Shown piece after piece: positions 17,324-26,087 of a DNA stretch of 64,000 bases (its first letter is position 1; the number at the start of each line of letters is the position of its first letter). The position numbers and the translations under genes are program-made. Below the pieces are notes generated by a model, which saw only the letters and a list, made by a program, of their open reading frames with translations, ran no database searches and was not told the DNA's origin. The stretch lies in NCBI RefSeq assembly GCF_042140125.1, contig NZ_CP159473.1, one strand, 5' to 3'. The stretch is from Rhodophyticola sp017644125 (GTDB lineage: Bacteria > Pseudomonadota > Alphaproteobacteria > Rhodobacterales > Rhodobacteraceae).

Positions 17324-18261
17324 GACTGCGGCTGGCGCATCTCCTTCTGGCGGGCGTCATGGCCACACCCGCGGCGGCGCTTGACCTGCAATTGCCCGCG
17401 GCCGCGCGGCTGGCGCTGGAAGAGACCGAGCCGATGGGCCGCTACGAGATGCCGACCGGCCCGTGGACGCCCGCGGGCATGGCGCGCTACGATGCCGAAG
17501 GGGGATTTTCCCGCATGGTCTGGCAGGTGGTGCCCTATGGCGGAACCACCGTCCAGCTTCTGGCACCACTGCGCGCGCAATTGGTGGCCGACGGCTACGA
17601 GGTGCTGTTTTCCTGTACCGACCGCGATTGCGGCGGGTTCGATTTCCGCTTCGGCATCGACGTGGCGCCGGAGCCGGTGATGCATGTCAACCTGGGCGAT
17701 TTCGCCTATCTGATCGCGCGGCGACAGACGGCCGAGGCAAACGACACCATCGCGCTCATCGTCTCCCGCGGGGGGGGCCACGGCTACATCCATCTGGTCC
17801 GCGTCGGTCCGCCGGGGGAGGAAGGGCCGGAGGTGACCCTTTCAAGCCGCGCGCCGGACGAGACGGGCCTGCCTTCCGACACGGGGGCCCTGATCGCCAC
17901 TCTGGAGCGCACCGGCACCGCCACGCTGGACGATCTGCAATTCGAGACGGGCGCCTCCACGCTGTCGGGCAACATGTATCTGTCGCTTGCGAGCCTGGCC
18001 GACTACCTGATCGCCAATCCGGAAAAGCGGGTTGTTCTGGTGGGCCACACCGATGCCGAAGGCGCGTTGCAGAACAACATCGCACTCAGCCGGGCGCGGG
18101 CCAGTTCGGTGCGCAGCTTCCTGATCTCGACCTATGATATCGCGCCCGAGCGACTGCGTGCCGAAGGGGTGGGATATCTCGCACCCCGGGCCCCCAACAG
18201 CACCGATGACGGGCGCGAGCTGAACCGGCGGGTCGAGGTGGTTCTGACCAACACGGAATAG
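17320..18261 (+). CDS. exported OmpA family protein
   Basis: A 313-residue protein with a short signal peptide (ending TPAAAL), an N-terminal domain of unknown type containing a Cys pair (SCTDRDCGGFDF) and a C-terminal OmpA peptidoglycan-binding domain (LDDLQFETGASTLSGNMYLSLASLADYL, VVLVGHTDAEGALQNNIALSRARASSVRSFL, LNRRVEVVLTN). It starts with GTG overlapping the previous stop. As the last gene of the overlapping run it would anchor something to the cell wall; its partner is unknown. Confidence 0.87.
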   Translation: MRLRLAHLLLAGVMATPAAALDLQLPAAARLALEETEPMGRYEMPTGPWTPAGMARYDAEGGFSRMVWQVVPYGGTTVQLLAPLRAQLVADGYEVLFSCTDRDCGGFDFRFGIDVAPEPVMHVNLGDFAYLIARRQTAEANDTIALIVSRGGGHGYIHLVRVGPPGEEGPEVTLSSRAPDETGLPSDTGALIATLERTGTATLDDLQFETGASTLSGNMYLSLASLADYLIANPEKRVVLVGHTDAEGALQNNIALSRARASSVRSFLISTYDIAPERLRAEGVGYLAPRAPNSTDDGRELNRRVEVVLTNTE

Positions 18262-18283
18262 GGCGCACCGGACGGCGCGGGGC

Positions 18284-18318
18284 AAAAAAAGGCCCGGTCG
18301 ACACATGCCAACCGGGCC
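18284..18318 (-). terminator. rho-independent terminator of the LysR gene
   Basis: On the minus strand an 8-bp stem (ACCGGGCC-type arms at 18291-18298 and 18311-18318) is followed by seven T residues, a textbook intrinsic terminator about 50 bases after the lysR stop. It may also stop the convergent OmpA run less efficiently. Confidence 0.8.
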
Positions 18319-18363
18319 CAAGAGCGACCCCACGATACTCACGCATGGGGAAGCTTGTCACGC

Positions 18364-19269
18364 TCACCAGTCCTCAGGACCCTTGTCCCGAAACTGCTCT
18401 ACGAGGAAATCGATGAAGGCGCGGACCTTGGGCTGGGTGTAGCGGCCCGGCGGATAGACGGCGTAGATGCCATGCACCTCCATCGGAAGGTCGGGGATGG
18501 CATCGACCAGCAGGCCCTGACGCATCGCATCGGCATAGAGGAAGCTGGGCAGATAAGCGATGCCAAGCCCGCCGATCGCGGCATTCAGAAGCGACTGGCC
18601 GTCATTCACCGTCAGCGACCCGGCTGTGCGGACCTGCCGCTTTTCACCCGAGGGCGCGGTCAGCTTCCAGACGTTGCCGCTGGCCTGATTGGAGTAATGC
18701 AGCAGCTTGTGATCGTTGAGATCGTCGATCTTCTCTGGCCGGCCGAACTCCTCGAAATAGCTGGGGGCCGCGATCATGCGCTTGTATGTTTCCGTCAGCT
18801 TGCGGGCGCGCAGGCTGCTGTCTTCCAGATCGCCCACGCGGATCGCCATGTCGAACCCTTCGGAGATCAGTTCGACATAGCGGTTGTTCAGGATCATGTT
18901 GACCGTGATTTCCGGATAGGAATGCAGAAACTGCCCCAGAACCGGCGACAGGTGGTTCACGCCGAAATCGGTGGCGACCGAAACCCGCAAGAGCCCCGAT
19001 GGCGCCGATTGCATCGCGGTCACCAGCGCATCTGCCTCGCCCGCGTCATTCAGCACGCGCCGCGCACGGTCATAATAGGCAAGCCCGATTTCGGTCGGGC
19101 TGACCCGGCGGGTGGTCCGGTTCAGCAGGCGCGCGCCGAGGCGGGTTTCAAGGCTGGACACATGCTTGGAGACGGCCGATTTCGAAATCCCCATCTTCCT
19201 CGCCGCATCCGTGAAACCGCCTTGATCCACCACGGTGGCAAACGCTTCCATCTCCGTCAAACGGTCCAT
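18364..19269 (-). CDS. LysR family transcriptional regulator
   Basis: A 301-residue regulator: an N-terminal winged helix-turn-helix (MDRLTEMEAFATVVDQGGFTDAARKMGISKSAVSKHVSSLETRLGARLLNRTTR) and a periplasmic-binding-like effector domain from about residue 90. This is the LTTR subgroup used for many catabolic and stress genes. It is divergent from a class II aldolase gene about 250 bases away, so it probably controls that gene and itself. A palindrome TTTACGTAAA at 19396-19405 in the shared region is a candidate site. Confidence 0.92.
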   Translation of the reverse strand: MDRLTEMEAFATVVDQGGFTDAARKMGISKSAVSKHVSSLETRLGARLLNRTTRRVSPTEIGLAYYDRARRVLNDAGEADALVTAMQSAPSGLLRVSVATDFGVNHLSPVLGQFLHSYPEITVNMILNNRYVELISEGFDMAIRVGDLEDSSLRARKLTETYKRMIAAPSYFEEFGRPEKIDDLNDHKLLHYSNQASGNVWKLTAPSGEKRQVRTAGSLTVNDGQSLLNAAIGGLGIAYLPSFLYADAMRQGLLVDAIPDLPMEVHGIYAVYPPGRYTQPKVRAFIDFLVEQFRDKGPEDW

Positions 19270-19395
19270 TCAGTCACCCATCAGCACATGTTCTTGTTGT
19301 CTGGCACCATGGGATCAAAATGCGGCGCGATTGCGGAGAGGCGCAGGCCAAAGCCGGGTATTAAGGGGGACCGTTGGTGGCGCGAAAGCTCCAAT

Positions 19396-19405
19396 TTTAC
19401 GTAAA
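19396..19405. promoter_or_regulatory. palindrome in the lysR/aldolase control region
   Basis: TTTACGTAAA is a perfect 10-bp palindrome in an AT-rich patch of the 250-base divergent region. LysR proteins bind dyads in such regions, so this is a possible operator. Nothing else in 19270-19520 looks like a gene. Confidence 0.35.
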
Positions 19406-19520
19406 TCGTAGAATACCTGTCCAAAAGGATAGGTTTTGCGGGCGAAGGCGCCTTCGGCTTCCTGTTTCCCATTCCCCGCCATCGCATCTAGGCTTCGCCA
19501 CATTCGAGGGAGAGGATGAC

Positions 19521-20246
19521 ATGAATCACGCCACCGCGCGACGCGATCTCGCCGCCGCCTTCCGCTGGACCGCGCGCGAACACATGCATGAAGCGATCGC
19601 CAATCACTTCTCACTTGCGGTGAGCGAGGATGGCAGCCGCTTCCTGATCAACCCCAAACGCCATTTCAGCCGGATGCGCGCCTCGGACCTCTGGGTGATC
19701 GACGCCAATGATCCCGAAAGCTGCAGCGGCCGCGGCGCGCCGGACCCGACCGCCTGGGGCCTGCATGCCAGTCTGCATCGCCATGTGCCCCATGCCCGGT
19801 GCGCGATGCACGTGCATTCCACCTATGCCACGGCGCTCGCGGCGCTGGCCGACAGCCGCCTGCCGCCCGTCGATCAGAACTCCGCGATGTTCTACAATCG
19901 GCAGGTGGTGGATGAGAACTACGGCGGTCTCGCGCTTGAGGAGGAAGGCACCCGTTGCGCCCGCCTGTTTCAGGACCCGTCCGTCAGAACGATGATCATG
20001 GGCAATCACGGCGTCCTGATCATCGGCGAAACCGTGGCCGAGACCTTCACGCGTCTGTATTACTTCGAACGCGCGGCGCGCACCTATATCCTTGCCCTGC
20101 AAACCGGACGCCCCCTGCGGGAGCTGTCCCCGGAGATCGCGGAGAAGACCGCGCGCGAGCTGGAAGGCTGCGCGGATGCGGATGCGGCGTTTCTGGCCGA
20201 ACTGAGGGCAATTCTGGATACCGAGGAGCCCGACTACGCAGACTGA
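19521..20246 (+). CDS. class II aldolase/adducin family protein
   Basis: A 241-residue zinc-dependent aldolase-like enzyme. The metal ligands are visible as the His pair in CAMHVHSTYATALAAL and the later His in MGNHGVLIIGETV; the N-terminal HEAIANHFSLAVSEDGSRFLINP is the phosphate/substrate loop. Family members act on fuculose-, ribulose- or related phosphates, but many are uncharacterised and lack sugar phosphate aldolase activity. The ATG follows GGGAGAGGA. It is divergent from a LysR regulator. The substrate cannot be named. Confidence 0.88.
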   Translation: MNHATARRDLAAAFRWTAREHMHEAIANHFSLAVSEDGSRFLINPKRHFSRMRASDLWVIDANDPESCSGRGAPDPTAWGLHASLHRHVPHARCAMHVHSTYATALAALADSRLPPVDQNSAMFYNRQVVDENYGGLALEEEGTRCARLFQDPSVRTMIMGNHGVLIIGETVAETFTRLYYFERAARTYILALQTGRPLRELSPEIAEKTARELEGCADADAAFLAELRAILDTEEPDYAD

Positions 20247-20287
20247 CCCTGCGGGAACCATGTATCGGCTTGCAGGGTTTCCCCTGC

Positions 20288-21259
20288 ATGACCCCCGATG
20301 GCCTGATCTATTATCCCGATGACCGCCCCGGCATCACGCGCCGGCGGCAGGGCCGTGGCTTTTCCTACCGCGCGCCGGACGGCACCACCATCGCCAGCCG
20401 CCGCGAACGCGCCCGGATCGAGGCGCTGGCGGTCCCGCCCGCCTATTCCGCCGTCTGGATCAGCCCGCGGATCAATGGCCATTTGCAGGCCACGGGGCGC
20501 GACGCGGCAGGGCGCAAGCAATACCGCTATCATGTGGACTGGACCGCGTTCCGCGCGCAGTGTAAATTCGACGATCTGCCCCGGTTCGGCGCCACCCTGC
20601 CGCGGCTGCGCCAGAAAATCCGCGAGGGGCTGGAGGGTGAACCGGGCAGCCGCGATTTCGCGCTGGCCGCGGTTCTGGGCCTGATCGACCAGTTGTCCTT
20701 GCGCCCCGGACATGTGGATTATGCCGAGGAAAACGGCAGTTACGGCGCAACCACTCTCCGCTCGCGCCATCTGAACATCAGGAAGGATGCCCTGTCGCTG
20801 TCCTTCACCGCCAAGGGGCGCGCAAAGGTGCGCACGGAGCTGACCGACAGGCGGCTGGCCCGCGCCCTTGGCCGGCTGGACGATCTGCCCGGGGCCCCGG
20901 TCGCCACATGGCTTGACGGAGAGACCCCGCGCGCGGTGACCCCGGAGATGCTGAGCCGGCATATCGCCGAATTGACGGGCGAGGAGGGGCTGACACCCAA
21001 GGCCTTCCGCACATGGAACGGGTCGGTCGCGGCCATGGAGGTGGCGCTTCGCCAGCCCGAGCCGACAATCACCGCGATGGCCGAGGCGGCGGCGAAACGG
21101 CTGCACAACACGCCGAAAATCGCGCGGAACAGTTACATCCACCCCGACGTGATCGCCTTGTCCGACAGCTCCGAGACGGATCGCGCCAGACTGGCGCAGG
21201 CCCGGACGCCTGCGCGCCTGCGCAAGGCGGAACGGGCACTGCTGGCGCTGATCGGCTAG
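20288..21259 (+). CDS. DNA topoisomerase IB (poxvirus-like bacterial type)
   Basis: A 323-residue type IB topoisomerase that relaxes supercoils by forming a 3'-phosphotyrosyl bond. The N-terminal clamp has PPAYSAVWISPRINGHLQATGRDAAGRKQYRYH, and the catalytic domain includes RPGHVDYAEENGSYGATTLRSRHL and SLSFTAKGRAKV. The nucleophile is Tyr283 in ARNSYIHP. The length matches the compact bacterial/poxvirus form. The chosen ATG follows a short leader after the aldolase gene; upstream residues in frame are non-coding. Its end overlaps a convergent methyltransferase gene by four bases. Confidence 0.93.
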   Translation: MTPDGLIYYPDDRPGITRRRQGRGFSYRAPDGTTIASRRERARIEALAVPPAYSAVWISPRINGHLQATGRDAAGRKQYRYHVDWTAFRAQCKFDDLPRFGATLPRLRQKIREGLEGEPGSRDFALAAVLGLIDQLSLRPGHVDYAEENGSYGATTLRSRHLNIRKDALSLSFTAKGRAKVRTELTDRRLARALGRLDDLPGAPVATWLDGETPRAVTPEMLSRHIAELTGEEGLTPKAFRTWNGSVAAMEVALRQPEPTITAMAEAAAKRLHNTPKIARNSYIHPDVIALSDSSETDRARLAQARTPARLRKAERALLALIG

Positions 21260-22065
21260 ACCCGTTCCAGCACCACAAGCCGGTATTCATGCTCCCGCGC
21301 GAATTTCTCGGCCCGGTCGGTGCGACGGTTCAGCTTGTCCAGCGCACGGCCCAGCACCTTTTCCATCAGCCAGGCGCGCCAGGGGTATTCGCGGCCGATC
21401 TCGGCCCGGAACCGCGTGATGAAGGGCGCGACCTTGTCGTTCTTGATCGATTCGTGGATCACGAAGGTCGGCGTGATCGCATCGGTCATGTCCTCGTCGC
21501 TGATGATCCGGAAAGCCCCCTGCGCAGCCACCGCATCCAGAAACGCCTGATGCGTGCCCCGCGTCCCGTCCCCATGGGCGAAGCCGGGCCGCCGGAAGTA
21601 ATCGAACATCACCATGCCGCGCTTGGCATACCGGTTCACCTGCGCCAGCGCGGCCTCCAGATCGATATAGTGGAAGCTCTCCGCAAACAGGCAGATGTCG
21701 AACCGCGCATCGCTCTCGAACGCCTCGAACAGGGCATCGTGCACGCCGGTGCCCGGCGGCAGCTTGGCCCGCGCCATTTCGTTCATCTGGACCGAGGGCG
21801 ACACGCAGGTGACATCGAAGCCGCGCGCGATCAGCGCCCGGGCATTCGCGCCCGTGCCGGAGCCGACATCGAGGATTGACGTCACCCCGTCGGGAATGAC
21901 CTGCACCAGCTTCTCGAAATAGGCCTGCTGCGCGCGGCCCATCTCTTCTGCGGACAGAACCTCCGGCACGCCGTCGGGGAAATAGCCGTAATGCGCGAAC
22001 CCGTGCCCGAAGATCACTTCGGACATCAGCGCGGTGGCTTCCAGTTCAAGGTTTTTCAGTTTCAT
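21256..22065 (-). CDS. class I SAM-dependent methyltransferase
   Basis: A 269-residue protein with a clear SAM-binding motif I, SILDVGSGTG (residues 63-72), followed by RALIARGFDVTCVSPSVQMNEMAR (acidic-loop region) and FDICLFAESFHYIDLEAALAQV (motif II/III). The C-terminal region is rich in aromatic and basic residues (PWRAWLMEKVLGRAL). The substrate is unknown. ATG 22065 is preferred over an in-frame ATG at 22095. It converges on and overlaps topoisomerase IB. Confidence 0.85.
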   Translation of the reverse strand: MKLKNLELEATALMSEVIFGHGFAHYGYFPDGVPEVLSAEEMGRAQQAYFEKLVQVIPDGVTSILDVGSGTGANARALIARGFDVTCVSPSVQMNEMARAKLPPGTGVHDALFEAFESDARFDICLFAESFHYIDLEAALAQVNRYAKRGMVMFDYFRRPGFAHGDGTRGTHQAFLDAVAAQGAFRIISDEDMTDAITPTFVIHESIKNDKVAPFITRFRAEIGREYPWRAWLMEKVLGRALDKLNRRTDRAEKFAREHEYRLVVLERV

Positions 22066-22197
22066 GGGCCGGTCTTTAGCGCAAAACGCGGCCATGAACA
22101 GCCGGTTTATGCCGCATCAGAGTTTACTCTTGACCGATTCGTAAAACTCCGAATCTATGAGAATGAGGCCCATCGGCGTTTCAGCTAGATTTCAGCC

Positions 22198-22308
22198 CTA
22201 GCAGCCCGTCTTGGGCTTCGAACGTCGATGCGGCTTCACCGGAACCGTTTTGGGCCCCGGCTTTTTGCTCGATCTTACGGTCTTCGTGACCGTTTTGCAC
22301 TTAGCCAT
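22198..22308 (-). CDS. tiny very basic protein (36 residues) with an exceptionally strong ribosome-binding site
   Basis: A short frame not long enough for standard gene calls. It encodes a Lys/Pro/Thr-rich peptide that starts MAKCKTVTKTVRSSKK and ends in a cysteine, with only two Cys (positions 4 and 36), no acidic residues and 13 Lys/Arg. The ATG is preceded at the right distance by an 11-nt perfect match to the anti-Shine-Dalgarno of 16S rRNA, so translation should be very efficient. Composition suggests binding to nucleic acid or ribosomes, but I recognise no family. It stands alone between a methyltransferase and the paa operon. Confidence 0.7.
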   Translation of the reverse strand: MAKCKTVTKTVRSSKKPGPKTVPVKPHRRSKPKTGC

Positions 22309-22313
22309 TTCAC

Positions 22314-22324
22314 ATCACCTCCTT
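22314..22324 (-). promoter_or_regulatory. full-length Shine-Dalgarno of the 36-residue gene
   Basis: AAGGAGGTGAT on the minus strand is complementary to the complete 3' end of 16S rRNA. Its AGGAGG core lies about nine bases from the ATG. A match this long is rare among the genes of this window and decides the start. Confidence 0.85.
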
Positions 22325-22365
22325 CCACCCGCAGCAGCGGCATCAAGATATAGTGTGCCAATGGG

Positions 22366-22386
22366 CCTCTCACACATCATGAGAGG
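22366..22386. terminator. hairpin after paaE
   Basis: CCTCTCA/TGAGAGG with a 7-nt loop lies 40 bases beyond the paaE stop in an AT-rich patch that also provides upstream DNA for the 36-residue gene. No T-tract follows on the minus strand, so the terminator call is tentative. Confidence 0.4.
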
Positions 22387-22424
22387 GTTTCGGAAAGAGT
22401 CAATTATCTAATTAGTCAACACTT

Positions 22425-23474
22425 CTAGGCCGCGTCGAAATCCAGCACCAGTTTCTTGCTGGTGGGCCGGGACTGACAGGCCAGCGTGAACCCCGCCTCC
22501 AGCTCCCAGGGTTCCAGCGAGTAGTTCACCGCCATCTCGGCGCTGCCCTCTTCCACCTTGCAGCGGCAGGTGCAGCACATGCCGCCCCGGCAGGAATAGG
22601 GCAGTTCCAGCCCCGCACGTTCCGCCGCCGCGATGACCGTGTCGTCGCCGGCCGCATAGGTGAACCGGCGCCGCGCGCCGTCAAGCAGCACCTCGACCTC
22701 GACGCCGCCCGCCGCCGCCGCTTCGGCCGCCGCCGATTTCGGCAGGCGCGGGGCCTCGCCCGCCATGAAGAAGCGTTCGTGGTGAATGCGCTCCGGCGCG
22801 ACGCCAAGGGCCAGCACCGCCGCCTCGACCGCGTCGATCATCTCGCCCGGGCCGCACAGGAACACGCCATCGGCACCGGCCAGATCCACCGCGCCGGACC
22901 GGGCCAGCCGGGTGATCTTCTCGCCATCGACCCGACCCGAGAGAAGCGCGACATCCTGCGGCTCCCGGCTCAGCACATGGATCAGGGTGAACCGCCCGAG
23001 ATAGCGATCCTTCAGCGCCTCCAGCGTCTCCCGAAACATGATCGTATCGGCCCGGCGATTGCCATAGACCAGCGTCACCTCGGCACCGCGCGCCAGCGCC
23101 GCGCCCGCAATCGACACCATCGGCGTGATGCCGGAGCCCGCCGCGATCAGAACCAGCCGGTCGCAGCCCGGATCGGTGAAGCGTCCCTCCGGTGGCATGA
23201 CCTGAACCCGGTCGCCGGGTGCCAGCCCTTGCGCAAAGGTGGAAAACACCCCGCCGTCGACCTTCTTCACGCCCACGGTCAGGCCCTCGCCGGGCAGGGA
23301 GACAATGGAATAGCTGCGCCGCAGATCCTGCCCGCCAACCTCCGCCCGCAAGGTCAGATACTGCCCGGGCCGATAGGCGAAAAGCTTCGCGATCTCGTCC
23401 GGCACCTCGAAGGAAATCGCCACCGCATCCTCGGTCTCGACCCGCCGGTCGGCCACTTTCAGCTCATGAAACAT
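22425..23474 (-). CDS. paaE: phenylacetyl-CoA epoxidase reductase subunit PaaE
   Basis: Electron-transfer subunit of the 1,2-phenylacetyl-CoA epoxidase. The 349-residue protein has an FAD-binding ferredoxin reductase domain (RPGQYLTLRAEVGGQDLRRSYSI), an NAD(P)-binding domain (LVLIAAGSGITPMVSIAG) and a C-terminal plant-type 2Fe-2S domain with Cys in CRGGMCCTC and FTLACQSRP. It passes electrons from NADPH to the PaaA di-iron centre. The start at 23474 gives MFHELKVADRRVETEDAV. It lies 10 bases after paaD at the end of the paaZXABCDE operon. Confidence 0.95.
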   Translation of the reverse strand: MFHELKVADRRVETEDAVAISFEVPDEIAKLFAYRPGQYLTLRAEVGGQDLRRSYSIVSLPGEGLTVGVKKVDGGVFSTFAQGLAPGDRVQVMPPEGRFTDPGCDRLVLIAAGSGITPMVSIAGAALARGAEVTLVYGNRRADTIMFRETLEALKDRYLGRFTLIHVLSREPQDVALLSGRVDGEKITRLARSGAVDLAGADGVFLCGPGEMIDAVEAAVLALGVAPERIHHERFFMAGEAPRLPKSAAAEAAAAGGVEVEVLLDGARRRFTYAAGDDTVIAAAERAGLELPYSCRGGMCCTCRCKVEEGSAEMAVNYSLEPWELEAGFTLACQSRPTSKKLVLDFDAA

Positions 23475-23484
23475 CAGGCAATCC

Positions 23485-23973
23485 TCAGATGCATTTGAAA
23501 TAGTCGAACGGTTCGGCGCAGGCCCGGCACCGATACTGCGCCTTGCACGCCGTCGATCCGAACTCACTGATCTTCTCGGTATCTCCCGAGCCGCAGCGCG
23601 GGCACGCCACCGCCACTTCGCCAAACAGCGCCCGGACCGAGCCCGCGGCCTCCACCGGCGGCGCGATCCCGTAGGCGCGCAGTTTCTCGCGCCCGGCTTC
23701 GGTGATCCAGTCCGTGGTCCATGGCGGCGACAGAACCCGCTCGATCCGCGCGTCGAACCCGGCGTCGCGAAGGGCCACTTCGATCGCCATCTCGATGGCC
23801 ATGGTCGCGGGGCAGCCGGAATAGGTCGGAGTGACCTGCGCCACCGCGACCCCGTCCACCAGCTCCACCCGACGCAGGATGCCGAGATCCTCGACGGTCA
23901 CGCAGGGCACCTCCGGGTCCGGCACGGCGGCGGCGGCGGCCCAGGCGCGTTTCTGGTCCAGAACCGCTACCAT
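23485..23973 (-). CDS. paaD: phenylacetyl-CoA epoxidase accessory protein PaaD (MIP18/DUF59)
   Basis: A 162-residue PaaD: an N-terminal MIP18/DUF59 domain (VPDPEVPCVTVEDLGILRRVEL, TPTYSGCPATMAIEMAIEVAL) and a C-terminal zinc-ribbon-like tail with CPRCGSGDTEKIS and YRCRACAEPFDYFKC. PaaD is thought to help mature the iron-sulfur cluster of PaaE. It starts inside the last codons of paaC (7-base overlap) and is followed 10 bases later by paaE. Confidence 0.94.
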   Translation of the reverse strand: MVAVLDQKRAWAAAAAVPDPEVPCVTVEDLGILRRVELVDGVAVAQVTPTYSGCPATMAIEMAIEVALRDAGFDARIERVLSPPWTTDWITEAGREKLRAYGIAPPVEAAGSVRALFGEVAVACPRCGSGDTEKISEFGSTACKAQYRCRACAEPFDYFKCI

Positions 23974-24713
23974 TCAGCCCCCGGATAGGCCCGCTGAAGA
24001 TACTGCATCTCGGCCAGCAGATGGCCCAGTTGCTCCCCGTGAATACCCGCGCGGCCACCGGTCTGCGGAAACGGAATGTCGGGCTGCTCCAGCAGAGCCT
24101 CGCCAAAGACCATTGCGATCACCCGGTCCCAGTCCCCGCGCATGTCGGCGCGGACCGGCAAAACGCCCTCCGCCTCGCAGGCGGCCGCGGCCGGGCTGCT
24201 TTCAAACAGCTCGCCGGTGAACCGGTGCAGCTCCACGACGGCCTCCTGCATCCGCCGCGCGCTCTCGTCCGTCCCGTCGCCCAGGCGGATCACCCATTCG
24301 CCCGCGTGCCGGATATGATAGGCCATCTCCTTCACGGCCTTGCCGGCAACGCCGCGGATGACATCATCGGAGGACCCCAGAGCGGCCTTCCAGAACGGCT
24401 CCATGAATGCCGCGAAATAGAGCTGCCGCAGCATGGTCTGCGCGAAATCGCCGTTGGGCCGCTCCACCAGCAGACAATTGCGATACTCCCGCTCCACCCG
24501 CAGCATCGCCAGATCGTCTTCCGACCGGCCCTTGCCTTCCAGTTTCGCGGCATGATCGTAGAGCACACGCGCCGTGCCGATCAGATCCAGCGCCATGTTC
24601 GGCAGCGCCAGATCCTCCTCCAGCATCGGCGCATGGCCGCACCATTCCGAGATCCGATGCCCCAGAATCAGATGGTCGTCGGCCAGTTCCAGAACAGCCT
24701 CAAGCCGGGCCAT
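23967..24713 (-). CDS. paaC: phenylacetyl-CoA epoxidase structural subunit PaaC
   Basis: A 248-residue helical protein, the noncatalytic partner of PaaA in the epoxidase core (A2C2). Landmarks are LADDHLILGHRISEWCGHAPMLEEDLALPNMALDLIGTARVLY and AYHIRHAGEWVIRLGDGTDES. It lacks a full set of di-iron ligands, as usual for PaaC. Start ATG 24713 shares its base with the paaB stop (TGATG), so translation is coupled. Confidence 0.95.
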   Translation of the reverse strand: MARLEAVLELADDHLILGHRISEWCGHAPMLEEDLALPNMALDLIGTARVLYDHAAKLEGKGRSEDDLAMLRVEREYRNCLLVERPNGDFAQTMLRQLYFAAFMEPFWKAALGSSDDVIRGVAGKAVKEMAYHIRHAGEWVIRLGDGTDESARRMQEAVVELHRFTGELFESSPAAAACEAEGVLPVRADMRGDWDRVIAMVFGEALLEQPDIPFPQTGGRAGIHGEQLGHLLAEMQYLQRAYPGAEW

Positions 24714-24997
24714 CACATATGCCCCACATCTTCGGGGATCTCGTAGAAGGTCGGATGGCGATAGATCTTGTCCGCCGTCGGCTCGAAATTCTCCGCCGCC
24801 TGATCGGGATCGCTGGCGGTGATCGCGGCGGAAGGCACCACCCAGATGCTCACACCCTCGCCCCGCCGCGTGTAGACATCGCGCGCGGCGTTCAGCGCCA
24901 ACACCTCGTCCGCGGCATGCAGGGATCCGCAATGCTTATGCGCCAACCCGTTCCGGGGCCGGATGAACACTTCCCATAACGGCGTCGCCTCGGTCAT
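24713..24997 (-). CDS. paaB: phenylacetyl-CoA epoxidase subunit PaaB
   Basis: A 94-residue small subunit of the epoxidase (PLWEVFIRPRNGLAHKHCGSLHAADEVLALNAARDVYTRRGEG, then VWVVPS-type sheet and FEPTADKIYRHPTFYEIP), the normal PaaB length. It bridges PaaAC dimers. An ATG four codons upstream (25009) is possible, but GGAG is correctly spaced for 24997. The stop overlaps the paaC start. Confidence 0.94.
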   Translation of the reverse strand: MTEATPLWEVFIRPRNGLAHKHCGSLHAADEVLALNAARDVYTRRGEGVSIWVVPSAAITASDPDQAAENFEPTADKIYRHPTFYEIPEDVGHM

Positions 24998-25072
24998 CGC
25001 CCACTCCATCCTTGGTTCAGAAATATGGCGGCGAGAGCAGGGGCCGTGCCCCTCGTTCCCGCCCTTCTCCGT

Positions 25073-26056
25073 TCATTCGGCGGCCTGTTTCCGCGTCGCC
25101 CGTTTCGCGGCATGGGCCCGCGCGGCCTCCCGCACCCAGGCTCCGCTGTCCCACGCGGCCTTGCGGTCGCGGATCCGGTCCACATTCATCTGACCGCCCC
25201 CCTTGACCACGCGCCAGAACTCCGACCAGTCGATCTCTCCGTGATCGTAGCCGTTCTTTTCGTCATTCCATTTCAGATCTTCATCCGGCACGGACAGGCC
25301 CAGAAACTCCGCTTGCGGCACGGTGGCGTCGATGAATTTCTGGCGCAGCTCATCATTGGAGAACCGCTTGATCTTCCACGCCATCGACTGGTCCGAATGC
25401 TCGCTGTCGGCATCATGGGGGCCGAACATCATCAGCGACGGCCACCACCAGCGGTTCAGCGCATCCTGAGCCATCTCGCGCTGTGCGGGCGTACCGCGCG
25501 CAAGCGTCATGACGATCTCGTAGCCCTGCCGCTGGTGAAAGGATTCCTCCTTGCAGACCCGGATCATCGCGCGGGCGTAAGGCCCGAAGGAACACCGGCA
25601 AAGCGGGATCTGGTTCATGATCGCCGCGCCATCCACAAGCCAGCCGATCGTGCCGATATCGGCCCAGCTCAGCGTGGGATAATTGAAGATGCTGGAATAC
25701 TTGGCCTTGCCCGCATGCAGCTCTTCGGTCATCTCCTCGCGGCTGACCCCAAGCGTCTCGGCGGCGGCATAAAGATACAAGCCATGCCCGCCCTCGTCCT
25801 GGACCTTGGCCAGAAGTGCGGCCTTGCGCTTCAGCGACGGCGCGCGGGTGATCCAGTTGCCCTCCGGCAGCATCCCCACGATCTCGGAATGGGCGTGCTG
25901 GCCGATCTGGCGAACCAGGGTCCGCCTGTATCCCTCGGGCATCGCGTCATTCGGTTCGATCTTTTCTTCCGCGTCGATGCGCGCCTGGAATCGCGCCAGG
26001 AATTCCGGCGTTTCTTCGGTGGTGCTGTCGGCACCGATCAGACCTTGAGAATACAC
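25073..26056 (-). CDS. paaA: phenylacetyl-CoA epoxidase catalytic subunit PaaA
   Basis: The di-iron oxygenase that epoxidises the ring of phenylacetyl-CoA, making it the committed step of the pathway. The 327-residue protein shows iron-ligand helices in KVQDEGGHGLYLYAAAETLG and CKEESFHQRQGYEIVMTL (ExxH pairs) and the PaaA landmark FNYPTLSWADIGTIGWLVDGAAIMNQ. It starts with GTG preceded by GGGAGGAGAGG. The start lies 76 bases after the paaX stop, where a striking inverted repeat sits. The first of four overlapping or closely spaced epoxidase genes. Confidence 0.96.
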   Translation of the reverse strand: MYSQGLIGADSTTEETPEFLARFQARIDAEEKIEPNDAMPEGYRRTLVRQIGQHAHSEIVGMLPEGNWITRAPSLKRKAALLAKVQDEGGHGLYLYAAAETLGVSREEMTEELHAGKAKYSSIFNYPTLSWADIGTIGWLVDGAAIMNQIPLCRCSFGPYARAMIRVCKEESFHQRQGYEIVMTLARGTPAQREMAQDALNRWWWPSLMMFGPHDADSEHSDQSMAWKIKRFSNDELRQKFIDATVPQAEFLGLSVPDEDLKWNDEKNGYDHGEIDWSEFWRVVKGGGQMNVDRIRDRKAAWDSGAWVREAARAHAAKRATRKQAAE

Positions 26057-26087
26057 GAGCCTCTCCTCCCAGATGCAGGGTATGCAG

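Noticed and set aside
22096..22197. A tRNA-like fold in the gap near the small basic peptide
   Set aside because: No anticodon arm, T-loop or CCA pattern was found.
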